From assembly GCA_028277725.1 (NCBI GenBank), contig JANQFX010000040.1:1-40810 (forward strand): a stretch of 40,810 nucleotides of DNA, written 5' to 3'. The stretch's first letter is position 1. The number at the start of each line of letters is the position of its first letter. The stretch is from Thiohalocapsa sp. Lineage in GTDB: Bacteria; Pseudomonadota; Gammaproteobacteria; Chromatiales; Chromatiaceae. This document shows positions 24,944-33,182 of the stretch, piece after piece. The notes under the pieces were generated by a model. It had not been told where the DNA came from. It did no database searches and saw only the letters and a program-made list of their open reading frames with translations. The translations under genes were made by a program, and so were the position numbers.

Positions 24944-25724
24944 TCAGAAAGTGCCGGTTCGTCACGTTCTCGGCTTGTCTGGAGGCAAGGACAGTGCTGC
25001 CCTCGCCATCTACCTCAAGGACAAGGACAAGGGCACAGTGCCGGACATGGAGTATTTTTTCTGCGATACCGGCGCCGAGCTTCCGGAGGTCTACGACTTC
25101 ATCGACCGAATGGAGGACTATCTGGGCAAGGAGGTGATTCGCTTGAATAGTGGGAGAGATTTTTCGCATTATCTGAAATTGAAAGGCAACTATTTGCCAT
25201 CTCCGCGGCAACGGTGGTGTACCGAGGCGCTTAAGATACGGCCGTTTGAAGAGTTTATTGGCAGTGATTCGGCAATTTCCTATATCGGCATTCGGGCCGA
25301 TGAAGATCGGGAAGGTTATATAAGCTCAAAACCGAACATCAAGCCCTCGTTTCCATTCATACACGACGGAATCACTAGGGACGATGTTTTTCGGATTCTC
25401 GAGGAATCCGTTGGGATCCCAAAATACTATGAATGGCGAAAGCGATCCGGGTGCTTTTTTTGCTTCTTCCAAAAAAGAAGCGAATGGTTAGGCCTTAAGC
25501 GCGAGCATCCGGATCTTTTCGAAAAAGCAAAGCTCTACGAAAGCGCTAAAGATGGGTACACCTGGATTCATGGAATGTCCTTGGACGAGGTCGTGGCACG
25601 AGCAGAGCATTTAGAAAAGAACGGCACATCAGAGGCCGTGGCTTTGAATTGGCAGGATGCACTTCGATTCCACGAGACAGATGAAGATCCCTCCGAACAA
25701 TCCTGCTTGATCTGCAGCCTATGA
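24936..25724 (+). CDS. brxP: PAPS-reductase-family sulfurtransferase (BrxP/DndC-like)
   Basis: A 262-residue PP-loop protein. SGGKDS at residues 15-20 is the ATP-pyrophosphatase loop and FFCDTGAELPEVYDF follows at 41-55. Cysteines lie at 43, 95 (RWCTEALK), 173 and 176 (SGCFFCFF), 257 and 260 (SCLIC), enough for an iron-sulfur cluster as in DndC and related thiolation enzymes. Such proteins adenylate an acceptor and replace oxygen by sulfur. In BREX type 4 a PAPS-reductase gene (brxP) stands in place of the methyltransferase pglX. The start overlaps ATPase 1 by eight bases. From about 25140 on the DNA becomes visibly richer in A+T than the genes around it. The symbol follows the BREX scheme and is tentative. 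Confidence 0.82.
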   Translation: MTDQKVPVRHVLGLSGGKDSAALAIYLKDKDKGTVPDMEYFFCDTGAELPEVYDFIDRMEDYLGKEVIRLNSGRDFSHYLKLKGNYLPSPRQRWCTEALKIRPFEEFIGSDSAISYIGIRADEDREGYISSKPNIKPSFPFIHDGITRDDVFRILEESVGIPKYYEWRKRSGCFFCFFQKRSEWLGLKREHPDLFEKAKLYESAKDGYTWIHGMSLDEVVARAEHLEKNGTSEAVALNWQDALRFHETDEDPSEQSCLICSL

Positions 25725-25808
25725 TGTCGACTAGCTGTTGGCGGTCTTCTTTTATATCCCAGGCGTCAGTATAAGCGACCAACGGCCAAGCAGAAAGGAT
25801 GAGATTCC

Positions 25809-26666
25809 ATGGAAACGATAAGAACACAGACATTCCCAATAACAAAACAGCGACTCAGCACGGCCCTTCGGTTGGTTCCACAGCAGTCGGATATTCTAAG
25901 TAGCGCGAGCAAGATGCGCGAGGCGAGAGTTCAATTCATTTGCGGTACAAATGTTCGCCAAAGTATCCGAGGGTGGTGTATGGCGGCCAATGTAATCAAG
26001 AACGAAGGGCGTAACTATTCGTTAACCGCTTTCGGTGAGAGCCTGGCAAAGAACGATCTATTTTTGAACCGTTCCGGTTCTTGGTGGAGCCTCCATCTGA
26101 ACATTTGTTTTTCCGCGCGCTCGGAACCCTATCGCTCATTTTTCGCTGAGCTTGGAGATCGGGCAACTTGGATACCCGGCAGCTCTGTCACTTCCGTAGT
26201 AGCTCAACGCATAGAGAAACGGACGGGCACGAGATTCGCTGACGCGACGATCTCGAATGACCTCGAGGGAGTCATGAAAATGTTCACTGGCTCCAGTCCG
26301 TTAACAGATCTCGGTCTGATCGAGACTCGCAAAGAGGCCGGCAAACAGCTGTTCCGCCTCGGCACTCCCGAAGTCGCCGACGAGACCATGGTCTATGCCC
26401 TATCGCTCGCAAGAGAGCGGCATTTTCGAAACGCTTCCACACTGCACTTCACTGAGCTGACCGGCATCGACTTCCACCATTTCCTCGGCATCTCGGTGAA
26501 CAGACTCCAACGCAGGCTGCGCGAGCTAAGCAGAAACCGAAAGTGGGAGGAGCACTTCAAGTTCGTCGAGGGTAAAGACCTGGAATCCATCGAGCTTCGC
26601 TCGAAACTATGGCCGAAGCTCGCTGTCCTGCCACTCCTTCAAGAAACAGAGGACACCTGGATCTGA
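25809..26666 (+). CDS. DUF4007-like protein 2
   Basis: A 285-residue protein that resembles the DUF4007 protein upstream. NVRQSIRGWCMAANVIKNEG, YSLTAFGESLAKND and GSWWSLHLNICFS (residues about 49-101) align in order with SSIRYWLQAARIIERSG, WSLTKIGEYIFDDD and ATIWLLHWLIASN of the first protein. The N-terminal GHETF-type motif is replaced by IRTQTFPITKQRL. A later segment (LTDLGLIETR) is also shared in style. An AAAGGATG site precedes the ATG after an 84-base gap, the largest gap in the first half of the operon. DNA at the start of the gene is A+T-rich. A paralogue specialised for the same complex is likely. Confidence 0.68.
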   Translation: METIRTQTFPITKQRLSTALRLVPQQSDILSSASKMREARVQFICGTNVRQSIRGWCMAANVIKNEGRNYSLTAFGESLAKNDLFLNRSGSWWSLHLNICFSARSEPYRSFFAELGDRATWIPGSSVTSVVAQRIEKRTGTRFADATISNDLEGVMKMFTGSSPLTDLGLIETRKEAGKQLFRLGTPEVADETMVYALSLARERHFRNASTLHFTELTGIDFHHFLGISVNRLQRRLRELSRNRKWEEHFKFVEGKDLESIELRSKLWPKLAVLPLLQETEDTWI

Positions 26667-26673
26667 GCGTGTC

Positions 26674-27159
26674 ATGGACAGACGACTTCTCAACTCGGCA
26701 TTAGAGCGTTTTTTCCACGCCTACCGCGACGCCCGTTACCAAGGGGTCGTCATCACCGCAGCCTCTGAGAAGGACTTGAGGCTCGTTCAAGGGCAGCTCG
26801 AGGCGTTGATGCTTGACTGCGATCTATGGAGTGCACCGGGCGCGGACGGGGCGCCGGACATTCCGTGCTCGCGCCGCGCGTTCAACGACCAAGTGCTTTC
26901 GCGCCGACAGCGAACTTTATTGGTGGTCGCTCCGACGGAATGGATGCTCGACTGGCCCGAAGAGGACCGCTCCGCGTTCTGGTCGGGGGTGGCCGATCTA
27001 TACGGTCGCCACGCGGTGCGCGTGCTTGCCGTCGAGACACCTGAGTTGAGCCGGTATTTGCGCATTGGCTTCATGCGGTACCGGCTGTCCGGCACAGAGG
27101 TCGGGCTTTGGTTGTCCCGCCACGAGCCGATCGACGGGCTACAGGAGGTTCTGCAATGA
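26674..27159 (+). CDS. Unrecognised 161-residue protein of the defence operon
   Basis: A 161-residue soluble protein starting MDRRLLNSALERFFHAYRDA. Predicted alternation of strands and helices includes RTLLVVAPTEWMLDWPEEDR and HAVRVLAVETPELSRYLRIG. It has no P-loop, no catalytic motif I recognise and no membrane segment. It lies seven bases after the DUF4007-like gene and overlaps the ATG of ATPase 2 by four bases, so it must be co-translated with the latter. Small proteins at this place in other BREX loci are named brxB or brxF, but I see no sequence match to either. The overall layout suggests an alpha/beta adaptor. Confidence 0.7.
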   Translation: MDRRLLNSALERFFHAYRDARYQGVVITAASEKDLRLVQGQLEALMLDCDLWSAPGADGAPDIPCSRRAFNDQVLSRRQRTLLVVAPTEWMLDWPEEDRSAFWSGVADLYGRHAVRVLAVETPELSRYLRIGFMRYRLSGTEVGLWLSRHEPIDGLQEVLQ

Positions 27160-30100
27160 CTGAGTTACGTGACATTGTCACCGTCGATCACGGGAGCCGC
27201 CCCGCAGCGATACGCCTCGATGATGCCCTCGCCAGCGGTGCAGGGGAGTTGATCGACGCCTTTACGCCAACCCGCTCGTCAGTTGCGATTCTGCAGCATC
27301 TGCAGCGTGCGGTGCTGCCTGATGCCCGCACGGAGCTCCGTGCGATGGTGTGGCACGGCGTTTATGGTTCGGGCAAGAGTCATCTCGGTGTGTTGGTCGG
27401 GCATCTGCTGGCGAACGGTTCCGGTGGCCCCGAGATGCAGCGTTTCTTGGACCGGCTCGCCAATCAGGGCGAGACCGGCTTACGACGTGAAATCGAATCG
27501 ACGTTTCTGCCCTCCGGCGACTCGGACGCTCGCCCCTATCTTGTGGTGCCAGTGTATGCGAGTGACGCACCCGACCTACAGAGTAGCCTTCTCGAAGGCC
27601 TGTATCGGGCGATCGAGTTTACCGACGGTCTGGATCCGGCGCAGATTTTACCGAAGACGGAATATGCTGCGGCGCGCGAGCGCCTAGCCATGATCCTCGA
27701 GCACAACCCCGAGCACCGTGACGAATCTTTGTCCAAATGGGGCATAGAGTGCGCCGCGTTGAATCCGCGGGAGCTCGATTGCGAACTCGAGAACATCTCC
27801 CCCGAAGCCCTCAAAGCATTCAAGCAATGGCACCCGAAGGTGTCGGCCGGTGCGCGGTTCGATCCTCAGGACTATGGCGGTAAGGGCTTCGTCGATGCAT
27901 ACCGCGAGGCGGCAGGCGTGCTTACTCGGGACCACGGCTACAAGGGGATCGCCGTGCTCTGGGACGAGTTCGGCTACGCGATCGAGAGCATGATCGATCA
28001 GCCCCATCGAAGCCCGGTCGACGAGATTTTCGCGCTGCAGAACTTCGCTGAAACGGTGTGCTCGCCGCCGCAGGCGCATACGTTGTTTATTGCCCTGACC
28101 CATCGATCGCTCCGTGAGTACGGCGTCAGCGCGGGTGCCGCCGAGGCCGTGAAACAGCGTCTGGAGACCATCGAGGGACGCTTCACGCCGATCCCGGTGG
28201 AGTTAAAGGCATCCGAGGCCGAAGGCTATCACCTGCTGGGCGCATTGATCGCTCCAACAGAAGCCGGTCGGATCAACCTCCAACGCGCAACGGCCTGTGC
28301 CGGCGACTTGGCGCGGGTCTGCACTCGAATGCCGCTTTTCGGTGCGCTCGCAAGCGATACCGGCGCGATCGTCGAGGGGTGCTACCCGCTGCACCCGGTC
28401 ACCGCCGCCGGCCTGTTCGCGATTGCGTCCCACGGCGTTTATGCACAGGCGAATCGGACCGTATTCACGTTCTTCGACAACCTCCGGACGCAAAGTGCGA
28501 TCGATGTGTTCGACACACAGGTCGATCTTGATGGTCTGTACGGGCGGGAGTTGATTCGCCTGCCTGCTCTAATGGATGTTTACCGCAGAGAGATCTACGA
28601 CGAGTATCCCGATCTCGCCGACGGCTATCGGGACGCGGTCGCAAAGGTCAAACAGGGGTTCTCGAATCCGTGTCCGAAGCAAGACATCCTCGCCGTGCTA
28701 CTGCTCTCCAGGGTACTCGGCAACGATTTCCAGCCCACGGACGCCTTCTTGGCGGCGACCCTCTACGACCAGGATTCCGCACCGGCGAGCCTGTTGCAGG
28801 ATCTGGAGGATCTGGCTAACGCCGGAATGATCTGGCGACGCCAGGCGGAGACCCCGGTCTGGGAGCTCGAAGGCGGCGGTGGGGCGCAGGTCGGCGGCCT
28901 GATCGAAGAGGAGCTTGCGACGCTGCCAACCCGTGCGCTCGCTCACATGCTCGCGGACGACGAGGAGCTTCGGGAAGACCTGCTACCCCAATGCGGTCGC
29001 CAAGATCTTGAGGCGTCTTCAGCGGGCATCGTACGGTCCTTTCATGTCGATATTTTCGACGATCCGCAGGCCCCGAAGGTCTTCGACCTCAGGCACGAGG
29101 GATACTCGGCCCAAGTGTTTTTTGCGCTGCCTTCCAGTGACCTCCAGGCGACGGATGCGGCACGTCTGATCGAGGGACTGCAGGCGCCCGAGGTTTCGAC
29201 CTATGTGTGGCTACCGAGCCGAGGGCTTGGAGATCTGCTCGACGGACTGCGGCGCTATCGTGCGATCCTGAACCTGTTGCAGAGCTCGGGACTAGGCGAC
29301 GGACCCCGCCGGCAGCTGCAAAGCAAAGCGGACCAAATACGAGCGGAACTTCGCGACAGCTTGAACCAGCGATTGGGCCGGGAGGCATTAGGCCGGCGCG
29401 ACGTCACCATCCGGCGGCTCGGCGAACCGGACGAGGTCGTCTCGGTGCGGAGCTGGCATGGGTTCGTCGATTATCTCGACCAACGCATACGCGAGGCATG
29501 CTCCAAAGAGGTTCAGGTACGTGCGATGAACGCGAATCGCCTGATCCCGGACGGCGATCGCAAAATCCGAGGGATCGAGAAACTGATCCAGAAGATCCTC
29601 GAGTTCGATGACTTGCGCGCGTCGGCGCGCGACGACCTGTTTGGCGAGGCCGATACGAGCGAGCTCGCGGCATTGATCGACGGAACCCTCGGCGTGTACA
29701 CGAACCGATTGATGGTCGAGCGAGCATCCGGTTGGCATCTGAAAACCCCGGACGAGGCGGAGGGGCCTGCAGGTGAGCTCTTGCGGCTGATTCGTGACCG
29801 TTTGACTGATAAGCGGAAGAAGGACCACGACATATCCGAGCTCCGGACGGTGCTGTTGAGGCCACCCTTCGGCTTGCCGGTATCGGTAATGCCCATATTC
29901 ACCGCGGTTGCCATCCGCAAATTTTATGGCCAGCTCAAGTGGGTCAACAGGGACGGCGCTTTCGCATCTTTGCTTTGGGAAGCCTTTCAGGTTCCGGATG
30001 GATACAGGCTGAGATTCGATACCTTCAGGAAAGGACAACTCAAGGTCTTGGATGCCCTGTTTCAAGCGCTAAGATTGCCCGAACAGCCGGACCAGAATGA

Positions 30101-30845
30101 CGTTGATGACCGCGCGCGCTCGACGGTCAAGGGGCTAAGAGACTACTTCGCGGGACTTCCGGATGCAATCAAGACGTCCCCTAAGCTACCAGAGGACGCG
30201 AGGAAGCTGTTCATGCTCCTGAGGCGCCCCGGGCAGGATGCGCAGAGCATCGCCGATTTCTTGCTCAAGCTGGTACAAACGGAGGAAGGGGAAGCGGGGC
30301 AGCTCGGCGTATTGCGGGATCTGTTCGGTGCCGTCGATCGCGTCGCCGATGAGCGCAGAGCCGAGGTGCACCAGGTCATCGACCGATTCAACCGCGACCC
30401 GGAGCAGTGGCACCGCATCCAGGAGACACTACGCGGGCAGGACCAGGAAGCGCTTGCGGAGGCGATCACCCGGGTCCAGACGAACCAGGAAGACAGTTTA
30501 GACCGAGTCGCGACATGTCTTCACGGCAAGCCGTTTTCGGCATGCAGCGATGTGGATGTCGGCAAGCTGTGTGGTGAGTTGAAGGCGATACTCGAAACCG
30601 CATCGCAATCGCCTGTTGTACCGCCTTCGCACAGCGTTTCCGGGGGCGGTTACAGCGTTAACGAACCCGAGAACTTGGGGGAAACGCAGGTCACCGAGAC
30701 TCCTGCAGACGCATTCCGGAGCGAGCTGATGCGTCTGTTGGCGAGATACCGCTCCCAATTGGGTAGCGACGAGCTCGACGCGATCATCGCGAGTGTCATA
30801 GCGCCGAAACCGGAAGAGGCAGCCGTCGAGCGCAAAGGCGGCTAA
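27156..30845 (+). CDS. brxC: Giant P-loop ATPase 2 (BrxC/PglY-like)
   Basis: A 1229-residue ATPase. I chose the ATG at 27156, which overlaps the previous stop; the longer frame lies inside the previous gene. Walker A is VWHGVYGSGKSHLGVLVGHL (residues about 63-82) and the Walker B-like block is KGIAVLWDEFGYAIESMID (about 262-280), followed by ALTHRSLREYG. A later module, RPPFGLPVSVMPIFTAVAIR near residue 900, mirrors the APPYGL module of ATPase 1. BrxC/PglY proteins are essential core components of BREX and are thought to form ATP-dependent assemblies on DNA. Here the gene directly precedes pglZ, as is typical. Assignment of the brxC symbol to this and not to ATPase 1 rests on that neighbourhood. 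Confidence 0.82.
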   Translation: MTELRDIVTVDHGSRPAAIRLDDALASGAGELIDAFTPTRSSVAILQHLQRAVLPDARTELRAMVWHGVYGSGKSHLGVLVGHLLANGSGGPEMQRFLDRLANQGETGLRREIESTFLPSGDSDARPYLVVPVYASDAPDLQSSLLEGLYRAIEFTDGLDPAQILPKTEYAAARERLAMILEHNPEHRDESLSKWGIECAALNPRELDCELENISPEALKAFKQWHPKVSAGARFDPQDYGGKGFVDAYREAAGVLTRDHGYKGIAVLWDEFGYAIESMIDQPHRSPVDEIFALQNFAETVCSPPQAHTLFIALTHRSLREYGVSAGAAEAVKQRLETIEGRFTPIPVELKASEAEGYHLLGALIAPTEAGRINLQRATACAGDLARVCTRMPLFGALASDTGAIVEGCYPLHPVTAAGLFAIASHGVYAQANRTVFTFFDNLRTQSAIDVFDTQVDLDGLYGRELIRLPALMDVYRREIYDEYPDLADGYRDAVAKVKQGFSNPCPKQDILAVLLLSRVLGNDFQPTDAFLAATLYDQDSAPASLLQDLEDLANAGMIWRRQAETPVWELEGGGGAQVGGLIEEELATLPTRALAHMLADDEELREDLLPQCGRQDLEASSAGIVRSFHVDIFDDPQAPKVFDLRHEGYSAQVFFALPSSDLQATDAARLIEGLQAPEVSTYVWLPSRGLGDLLDGLRRYRAILNLLQSSGLGDGPRRQLQSKADQIRAELRDSLNQRLGREALGRRDVTIRRLGEPDEVVSVRSWHGFVDYLDQRIREACSKEVQVRAMNANRLIPDGDRKIRGIEKLIQKILEFDDLRASARDDLFGEADTSELAALIDGTLGVYTNRLMVERASGWHLKTPDEAEGPAGELLRLIRDRLTDKRKKDHDISELRTVLLRPPFGLPVSVMPIFTAVAIRKFYGQLKWVNRDGAFASLLWEAFQVPDGYRLRFDTFRKGQLKVLDALFQALRLPEQPDQNDVDDRARSTVKGLRDYFAGLPDAIKTSPKLPEDARKLFMLLRRPGQDAQSIADFLLKLVQTEEGEAGQLGVLRDLFGAVDRVADERRAEVHQVIDRFNRDPEQWHRIQETLRGQDQEALAEAITRVQTNQEDSLDRVATCLHGKPFSACSDVDVGKLCGELKAILETASQSPVVPPSHSVSGGGYSVNEPENLGETQVTETPADAFRSELMRLLARYRSQLGSDELDAIIASVIAPKPEEAAVERKGG

Positions 30846-30854
30846 GGGGTTTCC

Positions 30855-33167
30855 ATGGTCGTCAGAATCATCATCGATGACCTGGGCATCGATCAGACCC
30901 CGGATGCACGCGATTTGCGAGAGCACGACGTGAGGGTCCTGCACGCGATTCGCGACGAAATCCGCCAGAAGCTGGCGTCAGCCAGCGGCAGCAGACTCAT
31001 CCTGCGGATGCCAGGCGATGTCTTTCGCCGATTTTCGGACCTAGAGGGCCAACCGGGGCTGGAAGTCGAGCACGTCTCGCCGCGTAAGCTCATTCGCAAG
31101 CGCCTCGGGGGGATCCCGCCTCCGCCTTGGTTAACGGCGGAGCTTGCCGACAAACTTGGCCTATTTCGGACAAATCTTCCGGATCCCGGTGGGGCGGACG
31201 ATGCGCTCGAGCGGCTACTGTCATTGATTGCGCCCGAGCTGCTTTCCGCCGGAGACCGCGATGGCCTGGCGATCGCTCTCGGGCAACAACAGAGGTCGTT
31301 CTCGGAGCTGCTCAGGATTCCGGATGTTGCTGCTTGGTTGCGCGGCCGGCTTACCGATCTCGGTCTCGCGGACCAGGCGAACGCCATACTCGGTCTGTTC
31401 GGTGAGGATCCGTCCGACGGATACCGAGAGTTGGCGCGGTGCGTGCTCAGGGAGCGGCTGGACCGCTTCATTCTCGATCACGATCTCGGCACCGAGCTGG
31501 CTCTGCCGCCCCGCAATTGCTCCGCCGCGCTGGCCGATGCATTCGGTCCGCTGCCGCTTGATGTAGCACAAGCAGGCTCCTTTCCCGCCTCCTTATTGAA
31601 ACTGCTGGACATTGCCGAACGCGAGATACGTGGCGGGTCGATGCCCGTCGCAGCGCTGGCGGAGCTGGTTCTACAGGACTGGTCGGTTTTCTTCGAACGA
31701 ATGCAGACTTTGTTCGAGAACCATCCAGGCATTGCGAGCGAGAGCCTGGTTTGCGCCTTGGAGACTATGGCCGACGGCGACGCGACCGCGCTCGCGATAC
31801 GGATGCGCGAGTACTTGGCCAATGCCTATTGCGAGCCACTTCCGCCCAATGCCTCCATCAAGCAGGTGCTGCGATGGAGCGAATCCTATTTTCGCTATGC
31901 GATCGGAGCCTTCGAGCGCGGTGTGGAGCCCGACGAGTCAGTCAGCATGAGCTTCGCCTGCTGGGTCGGCTCCGAGGGCATTCGCATCCAGCAATCAGAT
32001 TACGATTGGCGCAAGGCTTCCCAGGCTGTCGAGCACGAGTTGAAGCAGGGAAGGGTTGTAATCCTTTGCGTCGTCGATGCCCTTGGGGCACTCAATCGCG
32101 ATCTCCTGGAGCTTGCGCTCAACGAGCACATCGATCCCGATCTGGTCGGAACAACGGGTTTCCTGTTCGCCCCGTTACCAACCATCACCGAGATCGGAAA
32201 GGTTGCGGTGATGACGGGTCGAAATGCCTGGGAGCAAAGCGGCGACTACGAGCGTGCACTGCGCGAACGTTACACCGACTACCTGGAGAACGACGACCAT
32301 TTTCAGTTCGTGAGAAATTGGACCGGCGCCCGAGAACCTTTGCGGCGAAACACCCGACTGCTGGTTCACCTGGAAAATCGCATCGACGACGACCTGCACA
32401 AGTGCACGGACTTCGCCCACCACCGAGATAGGGTGCGGACCATTTGTCAACAACTAGCCCGCCAAATCAAGCGTTGGCTGCTTGAAGCCCGTGGCTTCCG
32501 CCGCGAGGTCGCCGTCTTCATCACGGCGGATCATGGTGCTACCAAGCTTGCTCGTATCGAGGAGCCTTTGCCAGGTACTACGCCGGTCGAACGGCGCATT
32601 CTGAGGATCGATGCGGATATTGATTTCTGTCCGGACGACTTCTTTCGCCAGCGGACATCGTGCGATAGCAGCGGCTATTTGATCCCGTATGCCCGTGTTG
32701 CCTACCAGGATGACCGGACCATGCTCCATGGCGGTCTGACCCCCGAAGAAGTGCTGATACCATTCGTACGCATCGGTCCCGGCAGCCGTGACACAAAGGG
32801 GGCGCTGCAATTGCGTTCGGCAGATGGTCGAGGTGACGCAGTTCGTGGCGGCTGGCACTTGGGGCTTCGGCTTGAGAACGCGTCTCCGGAGGCGTTTATC
32901 AATGTGCAGATACGTGTTCTAGCGCCATTCACGGGAAAGTATACGGTTCAGACTATTGAGCCTCTTGTCGAGTTGGACCCGTTCATCATGAAGATCGAGT
33001 CCGAGCTCGAACAGGCCGGTCGTTTGACGATCCCGTTTGAGCTGCGCTACCGGACAAGAAGCGACGATCCTTTCGAGACTGAGCGCGTCGAGCTGGATAT
33101 CGAGCTGACTCCACATCTCGTCGAGCGCGACCAAGCCTCTCGCGATTTCGATGACGCCTTTGATTGA
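30855..33167 (+). CDS. pglZ: BREX protein PglZ (alkaline-phosphatase-superfamily)
   Basis: A 770-residue PglZ-domain protein. The alkaline-phosphatase-like core is visible: VVILCVVDALGALNRDLLEL near residues 400-419, with the metal-binding Asp of VVDALG. It continues with FLFAPLPTITEIGKVAVMTG near 434-453 (Thr in the nucleophile region), and VAVFITADHGATKL near 551-564, the second metal-site motif. PglZ is the signature protein of all BREX types and is needed for host modification and phage exclusion; the real substrate is uncertain. The C-terminal half ends in beta-rich segments. Ten bases separate it from ATPase 2 and 15 from brxL. Confidence 0.9.
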   Translation: MVVRIIIDDLGIDQTPDARDLREHDVRVLHAIRDEIRQKLASASGSRLILRMPGDVFRRFSDLEGQPGLEVEHVSPRKLIRKRLGGIPPPPWLTAELADKLGLFRTNLPDPGGADDALERLLSLIAPELLSAGDRDGLAIALGQQQRSFSELLRIPDVAAWLRGRLTDLGLADQANAILGLFGEDPSDGYRELARCVLRERLDRFILDHDLGTELALPPRNCSAALADAFGPLPLDVAQAGSFPASLLKLLDIAEREIRGGSMPVAALAELVLQDWSVFFERMQTLFENHPGIASESLVCALETMADGDATALAIRMREYLANAYCEPLPPNASIKQVLRWSESYFRYAIGAFERGVEPDESVSMSFACWVGSEGIRIQQSDYDWRKASQAVEHELKQGRVVILCVVDALGALNRDLLELALNEHIDPDLVGTTGFLFAPLPTITEIGKVAVMTGRNAWEQSGDYERALRERYTDYLENDDHFQFVRNWTGAREPLRRNTRLLVHLENRIDDDLHKCTDFAHHRDRVRTICQQLARQIKRWLLEARGFRREVAVFITADHGATKLARIEEPLPGTTPVERRILRIDADIDFCPDDFFRQRTSCDSSGYLIPYARVAYQDDRTMLHGGLTPEEVLIPFVRIGPGSRDTKGALQLRSADGRGDAVRGGWHLGLRLENASPEAFINVQIRVLAPFTGKYTVQTIEPLVELDPFIMKIESELEQAGRLTIPFELRYRTRSDDPFETERVELDIELTPHLVERDQASRDFDDAFD

Positions 33168-33182
33168 ACGAGTGCCCCATTC

